Assembly: GCA_010093605.1 (NCBI GenBank)
Contig: MU004187.1
Span: 1,728,830-1,792,829 of the forward strand
Direction of reading: 5' to 3'
DNA: 64,000 nucleotides
Origin: Lophium mytilinum
Lineage: Eukaryota > Ascomycota > Dothideomycetes > Mytilinidiales > Mytilinidiaceae
The notes under the pieces were generated by a model, which was not told the DNA's origin, did not search any database, and worked only from the letters and a program-made list of their open reading frames with translations. Below are positions 55,863-64,000 of this stretch, one piece after another (position 1 is the stretch's first letter; each line of letters starts with the position of its first letter). Made by a program: the position numbers and the translations under genes.

Positions 55863-57361
55863 ATGGCTCCACACGCAGCAGACGACGTCCAGGTGGAACA
55901 GCCTGCCTCTCCGACTCGCACTACTGCTCGTACCATCCCTGAGATCAAGAAGAGTGTTGCGGGACTGACGCAGAGCGCTTCTTTCCCGGCTCCGCTCGAG
56001 TATTCTGGCTCTCTCGATGCGTACGAGTCTTTTGATGTGACGAATGTTATCGGCCGCGAGTATACGAAGCTCCAGCTCTCTGAGATTCTCAAGGATGACG
56101 CCAAACTTCGGGATCTTGCTATCACAGGTATGATCCATTGTCCATTAGGCGAATCGAGTCTTACTGATAGTATGGCGTAGTCTCCCAGCGCGGTGTAGTG
56201 TTCTTCAGGAACCAGGATATCAACATCGACGACCAGAAGATTTTGGGGCAGAAGTTGGGTGAACTTACAGGAAAGCCCAGCACTTCGAAGGCAAGTTATA
56301 TTCCGGCATTAGTGAAGCCCTCTAACGGTTAGATTGCAGCTCCATAAGCATGCTCTATCGAACAGCAAAAGAGGAATCTCCGTGGATGAGAACGGCAAGC
56401 TTGATGACGAAGTTTCCGTTATTTCCTCCGACCAAAACAGGAAGTACTACAAGGGCCGCTTCTTCAACTCGAAGAGGCTTGCAAGCGAGGGCTGGCACGC
56501 TGAGTATGACTCCCTTTGACGCTAGATCTTGTAGATACTGACAATGAGCCAAGCATCACCTTCGAGCGTATTCCATCAGACTACGCGATCTTGAAGATCG
56601 TCAAGACGCCAGACGATGTCGGAGGAGACACGCTTTGGGCATCTGGCTACGAGGCTTTTGATCGTCTGTCTCCAGTTTGGCAACGATTTGCCGAAAACTT
56701 GACTGCTACTCATTATCAGGTAAGTAAATACGGAAAGATGTGCATGGAGAGTTTATTGACGGAATCCAAGCCAAACTTCAACAAAGTTGCCCTGGAGCAT
56801 GGTCTTGAACTCATCGAGGATGACAGGGGTGCACCAGAGAACAAGGGCAATGACTTCACCGCTTCTCAGTACGTAAAAATCTGCAAGCGTTCTTCTTCGA
56901 CCAGGCACTAATGGTTATTACTTAGCCCCGTTGTCCGCACCAACCCGGTGACTGGATGGAAGAGTCTTTTCGGTGCCGGACACCAGGTCCATGCTGGATG
57001 GATTGACAATGTGACAGAGACGGAAAGCGAAGTAATTAAAGAATACTGTAAGTACCTCCGCTGGAGAATTCGTAGCTATGCTAATGTCTGCACAAGTCAA
57101 CCGCTTGATTCACGAGAACCATGACCTACAAGTGCGGTTCAAGTGGAACAAGAACGACCTCGCCATCTGGGACAAGTAAGCAAACACCCCTCTCAGACTT
57201 TGCTCTGCACGATATTGACTGCACACAGCCGTTCCGTTTACCACACGGCTACTAATGACTACGAGGGAAAGCGGCAAGGTAACAGGGTCGTGTCATTGGG
57301 CGAGAAGCCGTTTTACAACCCAGCTTCGAGGTCGCGTCGCGAGGCTCTAGCTGGGCTTTGA
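55863..57361 (+). CDS. TauD/TfdA-family Fe(II)/2-oxoglutarate dioxygenase
   Basis: Eight exons: 55863-56127, 56181-56290, 56340-56503, 56554-56719, 56771-56868, 56926-57047, 57097-57175 and 57229-57361 (introns 49-57 nt), giving 378 residues. The second intron uses a GC donor (AAG|GCAAGT). The third join restores WHADITFE, with the HxD iron ligands. RSVYHTATNDY holds the distal His, and NRVVSLGEKPF the 2-oxoglutarate-binding Arg region. PVVRTNPVTGWKSLF is also typical. Fungal relatives hydroxylate sulfonates such as taurine, releasing sulfite. The exact substrate is not fixed. Confidence 0.92.
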
Positions 57362-57601
57362 GAGTCACTGTTCACAGTTAATGCATTGTCCTCCTTGGTT
57401 GCATTTGGAGCGACTCACGTGTTTAATAGGGTAACCGCTTGAATTCAGAGGTCAACCAATTATTGCCTACAATTAACCTATGGCAACATGATTTTGATGC
57501 AAAAGGAGGCAGTGAGAGCTCTGTACCTAACCTATCCTTGCCCTAGACGCCCAGAAGTTCCCCAGAAGTGTGGTACTGAAGAGCGGAAGCGTGGTACACG
57601 C
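57362..57601. other. Short convergent spacer
   Basis: Between the ends of the TauD and pICln genes. Nothing recognised. Confidence 0.5.
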
Positions 57602-58510
57602 TCATGCTGTTCGTCGCCATTTCGTCTCATCTTCGCCATTGGTTCCGTCCACGCCATTGCTCCCGTGAGCGGCCTCGTCGTCGTCCTCTCTTGTCCTCAC
57701 TGTGCCTGCGCCGGCGCCTAGGGTGCCGCCTCCTCCAAAGAAGTTGCCGTCCGCATCACCCAGAGCTCCACCTCCGATGAAGTTCCCGGCCTCATCAAGG
57801 TATTGATCCATATTCTCCGACGTGATCCAGCCGCTAGCACCAGGCGCAGTATCTTCTTCCTCATCGTCCTCATCTGACTCTAGAGACGCTGGATCCGGAT
57901 GCAGGTCCGAGCAAGCATTCATCGCAGCGAAGAGCTCTTTGATGTAGGGGGCCGTGGTCTCGGTGACAGAGGTGTAATCCGGCGGAAGGACTGTCAGTTC
58001 AAGTACCTCGATCTCATCCTCAGCGTTCACAAGCTCAGTGTCGTTCAGGCTCAGCTCCATGTACAAGGCTTCCAGACCGGCCTCTGATGATGTGTACTGC
58101 GGTCCTTTGAGTCGCGAGATGGCGTGGAGAGCGATGGAGGGGTATGGAATTGAGATGCCCGTGTTTGATGGCTCCAACTGGAAGAGAACGAGACGTCTAT
58201 GGCCAAGGTTAGCTATGGAGTTGTCAAACAGCGGGAAGAGGACATACTCAGAAGTGACCCAAATTTCGACATTGGAGATGGTCGCAGGCTGAGACGTAGC
58301 AGGTCCATCCACTACTGCAGTAGGTTGGAACTTCGCAATGGCAGCATGCGAGTGGAGCTGGTCCTGTGGGATTTGGAGGGTGACGCCCGAATGCTTGCAG
58401 TGGAGGACTGGTTTTGCGCCGAAGAAAGTGTTGGGAGTCTGGCTTTGGTGCTCTTCGAGGGCAGTGAAGGCTTCCAACCGCGGCCTCTCAGAGAGAATTT
58501 CGAGCGCCAT
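57602..58510 (-). CDS. pICln-like methylosome subunit
   Basis: Exons 58510-58248 and 58196-57602 give 285 residues. The intron is 51 nt (GTATGT...GCCATAG, branch GCTAAC), a multiple of three with no stop, so retention would add 17 residues in frame. The spliced form reads VEIWVTSERLVLFQL, matching the PH-like pICln fold, with ISIPYPSIALHAISRL after it. Acidic stretches follow (LESDEDDEEEDTAPG), and the Gly-rich tail contains GGGALGDADGNFFGGGG. pICln delivers Sm proteins to the PRMT5 complex for snRNP assembly. ATG 58546 is an alternative start. Confidence 0.87.
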   Translation of the reverse strand: MALEILSERPRLEAFTALEEHQSQTPNTFFGAKPVLHCKHSGVTLQIPQDQLHSHAAIAKFQPTAVVDGPATSQPATISNVEIWVTSEYVLFPLFDNSIANLGHRRLVLFQLEPSNTGISIPYPSIALHAISRLKGPQYTSSEAGLEALYMELSLNDTELVNAEDEIEVLELTVLPPDYTSVTETTAPYIKELFAAMNACSDLHPDPASLESDEDDEEEDTAPGASGWITSENMDQYLDEAGNFIGGGALGDADGNFFGGGGTLGAGAGTVRTREDDDEAAHGSNGVDGTNGEDETKWRRTA

Positions 58511-58830
58511 GATGATAGGATTGGAGGCTGCGAAGCTATTTCGCAATTGTAGTGCTCAGTGTGATAATGCCCCTCTACTCTTAGGATGTTGTTGCCTGCT
58601 GCTGTGCCTGATTTCGAGTTGCGCTCGAGTAACAATACTTCAAGACAATTCCAAAGCAACTTACGCAGTGGTAACAACCTGGAAGCACAGACAAGTGTAG
58701 ACGAGGTCTTGCGATGATGTTGTCAGGACGAGGAAAGTGAACCTCTAAATTTCGAAGAAGATCTGCGGGGTGCTTGGCGCGCAAAGAAAGTCCCCTCAAA
58801 CTCCGCACTCTCCTCCGAACCCCAACCACC
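58511..58830. promoter_or_regulatory. Divergent promoter, pICln / WDR83 genes
   Basis: 320 bp separate the head-to-head start codons of two genes whose homologues both work in snRNP or spliceosome pathways. No TATA box is obvious. Confidence 0.45.
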
Positions 58831-60250
58831 ATGAGCTCACCATTTCCCACCCGCCAAATAGCAAGACTCGGAGGCCATAATGGTATTCCCTACTCAGTTA
58901 GCCATCATCCTCGCGGGAGCAATAATACATAACGAATCTCAGGCGCCGTTCATGCCGTGACCTACAGCGCAGGCTCCAGTCAATACGTACGCACTTCCTC
59001 TTCTACCTCACTCCGTAGCAGACTTTATCTCAAATCGCGCCTTCTGAAGCTCCAGAAACCTCACTCACACAACTTCAGATTCTCACCGGCTCCACCGACC
59101 ACTCAATCCGCCTCTTCAACCCCTCCAAAGCCGCTTCTCCCAGCTCTACTCTCGACCCCTCCCTACCAACCCCAGGCCTCATCCAAACCTACGACGCGCA
59201 CGGCTACGAAGTCCTCGATCTCGCCGTATCCGCCGACAACGCGCGCCTGGCCAGCGTCGGCGGCGACAAGACCGTCTTCCTGTGGGACGTATCGCGGGCC
59301 GTGACTATAAAACGATGGAGCGGGCACGCGGGGAAAGTGAACGCATGCGCATTCGGCGGGGCGGAGGGCAGCGTCGTCGTGAGCGGGAGCTATGACGGGA
59401 CGGTGCGGCTATGGGACGCGAAAAGCCAGAGCTACAAGCCGATCATGGTGCTCAGCGAGGCGCGGGACAGCGTGAGCAGTGTGGCAGTAATGGGCGCGGA
59501 GATTGTGGCGGGGAGTGTGGATGGGAGGGTTCGGTGCTATGACATCCGGATGGGACAGGTGCTGGTTGATGTTATAGGGGGTGAGTCTTGCGATTTCCGA
59601 CCCCAGCGCGCGGAGAAGGGGAGAGAAGATGGGGATAGAAGTATCAACCATTTCCACAGAAATGGAGTCAAATGGCATAGAGTTAACAACCTACAGCGCC
59701 CGTAACATCCCTCACACCAACCAAAACCACCGACTCCCTCCTCGTCAGCTCCCTAGATTCCACAATCCGCCTCATGGACAAACCAGACGGCAAGCTTCTC
59801 AAAGCCTACAAAGCGCCAGAGGTCCAACCCCCTCCACTTTCCCACCACAACACCCTCTCTAACACCCAGCAGTACACAAACACCGACTACCGTATCCGCA
59901 GTGCCCTCGGCCTCTCCGACAGCATCATCCTCAGCGGCAGTGAATCCGGCCACATCTTCATCTGGGACCTCCTCTCCGGCAGCGTCCTCCACAAACTCCG
60001 CCACTCCCCCGCCACTTCGAGCCCCCCAAACCCGAAAAAGGACGTCGTCAGCGCCGTCGCCTTCTGCCCGACGCGCAAAGAATGGGCCAGCGCAGGCGGA
60101 GATGGTAAGCCCTTCCATGAATCCCCCCTCAGGTAGCCCCGGTTACCATCGGGCCCGCCGCTCACTATTTTCCCTTATCTCCAAAGTCTATTTGTGCTGA
60201 CGCGTGATGTGCGCGCAGGGAACGTGATTGTTTGGGGCATGCCGGCGTAA
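58831..60250 (+). CDS. WD40 protein of the WDR83/MORG1 family
   Basis: Exons are 58831-58882, 58943-58986, 59079-59580, 59697-60104 and 60219-60250 (introns of 60, 92, 116 and 114 nt), giving 345 residues. Seven WD-type blades are visible, e.g. ILTGSTDHSIRLFNP, LASVGGDKTVFLWDV, VVSGSYDGTVRLWDA, IVAGSVDGRVRCYDI, LLVSSLDSTIRLMD and ILSGSESGHIFIWDL, with VIVWGMPA ending the last blade. The N-terminus TRQIARLGGHNGAVHAVTYS matches MORG1 proteins, which are scaffolds linked to MAP kinase signalling and the spliceosome. The final exon is only 32 nt. Confidence 0.88.
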
Positions 60251-61506
60251 ACTGAATTCACAATATTGGGCTGGGCTCGGACGGACAGCGCATTTATGAG
60301 ATTGCCGCCGTTAGCTCCCCTAGGGACTGACGTCATTGTCATGTGGTTTTTGGAAATAAAAATCTATAGAATAGTCATAGGACACACACCTAAACATCTT
60401 TAATATCCTTTCGGCAAATTCGCGTGGGGCTTTCGCATTATGCTTTAGTGGGATTGGCGCTAATGGGCCACGGCGCGCAGGCTGAGTGGACTTATTTGGC
60501 ACCCGCCCTAAAAACAGTTGCAAGGTTTCAGGCTCAGGCTTTATTGATAGCTTAAAAGATAGTTCAAAAGAAGCTGATTTTTAAAGGATGTGAGTCAAGG
60601 TAGTGACGTAGATTGGTATTCCTAGATATCGTACAGACCTCTCAAATACCCGAGCCAAGTAAATGCATCAAGATTTTTCAACTTTTGGATGCTCCCGATC
60701 CCAATGCTTGCCCGTGGGGTGCCGCGCCCCGTTGATGCCCATTTCGTTTCTCGTGACGGCGTGGCATCGTTCATGTGATGTGACTAGACAAGACGACTAA
60801 GAGATGAGAGACAGGTATGAAACAGACTGTTTTCCAGCGTCCGAAACAGAGATACGCGCGCGAGGCGAAATTTGGGAGAGACAGTGATGAAAAGATGAGC
60901 ACATGAGGAGAAGTGGAAATAAGAGATACGGTGGCTCGAAAGGGAAAAGACAGCATCAACAATACGCCGATGCATGCGAGAAAAGTGACAAGTCGCGGAA
61001 GGAAAAGCAGGCGTGATAGGCTAGAAATAAATCGGATCGCAAGGCACGAGGAAACGCCACTAACGACGCCGCATGCAATAACGGTGACCCGACCGGTGAG
61101 GAAACCTTGCTGGTGTAGAAAAGACACCGCTCGACTTGGATGTGCGATGAACCAAAACCGGCAAAGCGTGGCTGCGACTCCAGCCTGATATCGAGATGGT
61201 GACTTTTGCCGGCTGACGCGCCTCCCACGCCGACTATGAGATTCTCGAGCAATCCAGAATCTGACATCCCCCACCACCCGAGGTGAAAACAAGGTCAGCC
61301 TCGTCGAGAGTAGGTTGCCTGTTGCCTGCTTACGTACGAGAGCTAGCCCCCCCTGGTCTGGCGTTTCTGATCGGTGAGGTTGTGGTTGTACGCGACCGCT
61401 TTCGACCCTCACCTGACCGCAGCTTCATGCGGCTACCCTTCACTGTGCGGTCACCCACGGTTCCCATCATTGATCAGATCGCCAGACTCGTCGCTTAGCC
61501 CTAAAG
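60251..61506. other. 1.25-kb spacer
   Basis: A 213-codon minus-strand frame (60771-61412) is Leu/Ser/Arg-rich without domain. I regard it as chance, since other strands and frames there are also open. Nothing else recognised. Confidence 0.45.
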
Positions 61507-62711
61507 TTAATCGGGCACAACGCCGTTCTCTGCGCCCCGCAGTGCGGCTAGCGCTCGATGCAGCTCGTCTTCGCCGACCATGACAGTTCCTGCGCGTGCG
61601 GTGCTGAGGTAGCTCATTTCGACAGAGTTCTCGAGAGCACCCTGGGCGGTGCCGCCGACCAGGCGCCCTGCCACGCCGCACACGATGCCAGTGCTTTCGA
61701 GAGGAAGCTCGCGCAGGTCCAGCGTGATCGGGATAAGGAAGTCGTCTTTAGAGCCTAGTAGGACGTCTTGCGCAAAGTTCGGGAGGAGCGTATGATCGAG
61801 GAGCAGGGATGCAGGTTCCGTGTCCGTGAGTGTGAGTGACAAGAATCTCGGGCACGGGGGTGTGATGAGGCATTTTACGAGGCCTAGGTGCAGCGCGTCG
61901 TCAGCTGCGCTGGTGGTCGAGCTTCGGTTGCCGTTGGAGCTGCCCGTTCGTGATGGGTCTTTGCGACCGGCGCATTGGATCAGTCGAAGACTTGGATTGA
62001 CGGTAGGCACGATGTTTCGTCGTTTGAGAGTCGCGAATGTGCGGATTTGAAGCTCAGAGATAGTGGCAGGGGGCGGGGTGCCTGGTGCTTGAGTGTCAAA
62101 CGAGGAAGTGGACGAATGGTTCCGCCTATGGTGGGATGGGTTGACATAGGTTGAAGTGTGGTGCTCGAAAGCAAACCCACGCTCTTCAAGGGCATGAACA
62201 ACCTGTCCTCTGCACCGTAGAGGCACGAGGATGTAGTCGGAAAAGTAGGTGGTAATGAAGAATATGGATCTGTCGTTTGTTAGAATTGAATATCTCGAAA
62301 TTTCATTGAGGCGACCTACATCCCAGCCAGCGCGAGCGGACTCGTGAGTTCAAGGACCCTCTGTCCGGCATCAAGACCTTCGCCGTCAACTTGCATAACG
62401 ATGAAGTCTTCGGTGGTGATAGACACTTGGTTTCTCGCCGCTGCATCGAGGCTGTCTCGCACAGGAGCAAATAACTCACGCGCAAGAGTTCGAGAACACA
62501 CTACCGAGCACTCGATGTGAGTGATTGAAATGTTGACAAAGGGATGCTCATAGGGCCAGCCCCGAGGGGCCCGCACAGCTCCATTGGAAGAGGCAAGATC
62601 ATTGCGGCCTTCATTCGGAAGCAGCAGTTGCAAGATAGCCTGGAGGAAGTTTGCATACAGCGAAAGAGGGATGTGGATCAGGGCCAACTGGGTATCCTTG
62701 ACGTTGAGCAT
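61507..62711 (-). CDS. ACT-domain protein resembling CASTOR/GATSL arginine sensors
   Basis: Exons 62711-62320 and 62269-61507 (50-nt intron) give 384 residues. The N-terminus MLNVKDTQLALIHIPLSLY and the block FVNISITHIECSVVCSRTLA match fungal GATS/CASTOR-like proteins. The join restores VLELTSPLALAGISIFFITTYFSDYILVP, the ACT_7-type beta-alpha-beta signature (hydrophobic strand, AxxGISIFFIST-like loop). In the second half, LGLVKCLITPPCPRFLSLTLT and GIVCGVAGRLVG suggest a further ACT unit. Human CASTOR1 senses arginine for mTORC1 via GATOR2. A similar nutrient-sensing role here is inference. Confidence 0.82.
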
Positions 62712-64000
62712 GGTGTTAGCTAAGAGAGAAAAATAGAGGCGAAAAGTTTTGTGGGGAGGCGAGATATAAAACAGCCCTACGGGACGCCATGCATGCACGG
62801 CTTGGGGTGTACCATGCGATGCGAGGGTAATAACGCTACTAAGCAATGCATGAGATTGAGTGGGGAATGAAAGGTACATACCAGAAATTGGATGTGAGCA
62901 CTGAGCAAGGTCATGGAAGACTCCATTACGTGCAGACGATAAGAATAGAGTTTCCCGGATGACGAGTGAGCCCGTGGAGGTCGTCTGTACCTGCAAGGCG
63001 GCGGGTGGCAGCAGGCCGACGGGTGCTCGAGGCCAGGGCGGCGGACGAGGAACCGCGGAATAAGCAACCGTATCGAGTGCGGTGTCGTCGGTCAAAAGAA
63101 GCAAAGTGATGTACCGCAAGGACTTGAGTTTAAATCTGGGGTGGACTGCGGAGCCGGTCTCAGCGGTTGATGGCTTCTTGTCCTACGGGCCAGTGAGAGG
63201 TGTTGTTCTTGAAGTTCATCCCCAAGGCGTGACGGAGATGATCGGTGAGGAAGGGGAAGGCGGACGTCGTGGAGTGATAACGCGGCTGGCCTGACCGTTA
63301 CGGGCAACAGGGCACACGAGGGGGTAATAAGAACAGGCGGAGAAGGGGTTCCAGGCGCCTGGAGCCGCCACGACAGCAGGCGATGGTCGCAGGCGAGGCA
63401 ATGGACGTTGTCTGGGCTGTATGGCCTGGTGGCACCGAGCGAGATGTCGAGTCTGGGGTATTGGCGTGCAGCGTGGGGAAAACCGCTGTGGGCGCGTCAA
63501 TTGGCCAGCACGCAGCCGGATCGGAGGCCTGGAGACCCTGCTCTGGACGGCGCTCTCCCGGTGGCCCAGGTGCAGCGTGGGATGCGGCGTGAGCAGCGTG
63601 GCAGAGGGGTGAATACGGCGACGGGTGAGCAGCTGACGGCGGCCAGGGCGGTTGAACCGGCACTGCGAGGGAGACAGGGCAAGAGAAGGGGAGGCAAACG
63701 GAGCAGACGTGTCGGGCAGGGCCGCGGTCGTCTTAAGTAGCATCGCCAGGAGGGCAGAAGGGCCGCGAGAGAGGAGTCGTTCAGCGCCAGTGGAGCCAGG
63801 TGGTGAGGGCTGGTGCTGGGTGACTCGAAAGAGCACTCCGATAACCGCGCCGACTGAGGCCGTAGTGAGCACCACGCACGAAGCGATTCGAATCGGCCGC
63901 TGCAGTGCGAGCACGCTGCCCTCTCAGCCTGCGTCCTGACGTCCCGTGATAGCCTTGGGGGCGCATGGCTGGGTGCTGCGCGCCTCGACGTCAAAGGGAT
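62712..64000. other. GC-rich region upstream of the CASTOR-like gene
   Basis: Bases from about 63290 on are markedly GC-rich, with long Arg/Ala/Pro-rich frames open on both strands, the usual mark of non-coding GC-rich DNA. It probably holds promoter and leader, and perhaps the start of a gene beyond the window. No gene called. Confidence 0.4.

Noticed and set aside
60771-61412. 213-codon minus-strand frame
   Set aside because: No domain, low-complexity Leu/Ser/Arg composition, and competing open frames on the other strand.
63216-63994. Long Arg/Ala/Pro-rich frames on both strands
   Set aside because: GC-rich DNA keeps several frames open by chance; no domain or splice-consistent model.

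Overview
The window looks like a stretch of nuclear chromosome from a filamentous ascomycete (Pezizomycotina, possibly a dothideomycete; the class is an inference). The signs are many short introns (mostly 48-75 nt, GT-AG, with CTAAC/CTGAC-type branch sites and acceptors close behind), a HapX iron regulator with its cysteine-rich regions, fungal GT69 and GT1 glycosyltransferases, a TauD/TfdA dioxygenase and a class II eIF4E. I joined exons by eye. For every multi-exon model reported, the summed exon lengths are divisible by three and the joins restore family-like protein sequence.

Layout. 1-0.9 kb: 3' part of a HExxH protein with a 9-residue repeat and a C-terminal membrane anchor. 1.25-2.75 kb: two non-coding tandem arrays (152-bp and 225-bp periods). 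2.8-10.9 kb: Gfo/Idh/MocA oxidoreductase, a small membrane protein gene, a secreted protein, an atypical SDR and an M6 metalloprotease. 11-13.2 kb is gene-poor. 13.2-22 kb: flavin monooxygenase, GT1 glycosyltransferase, an unknown protein, a seven-helix membrane protein with a cysteine-rich ectodomain, and an HSL-type hydrolase. 22.5-25.8 kb: two small paralogous single-helix proteins and a membrane protein gene with an in-frame stop. 26.2-46 kb is mostly core housekeeping: M18 aminopeptidase, PP1 inhibitor-2, class II eIF4E, a Ulp2-type SUMO protease, an AIG2/GGCT-like protein, a PQ-loop protein, HapX and NOB1. 47-50.6 kb is gene-poor. 50.6-62.7 kb: an unknown acidic-segment protein, an MDR reductase, GT69, a TauD dioxygenase, pICln and WDR83/MORG1 (head to head), and a CASTOR-like ACT protein.

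The most unusual structure is an inverted segmental duplication. The small membrane protein gene at 4922-5374 (minus) and its relative at 41321-41701 (plus) share not only their C-terminal tail but also about 350 bp of upstream DNA. A diverged direct repeat flanks the first copy. Other notable points are an exact ATCTGATAA (SreA/Fep1-type) site 45 bp before the HapX start, a perfect 20-bp CCG/CGG palindrome before the TauD gene, a 51-nt stop-free intron in pICln, and the seven-helix protein. I saw no rRNA, convincing tRNA, CRISPR, intact transposon or virus-derived element.
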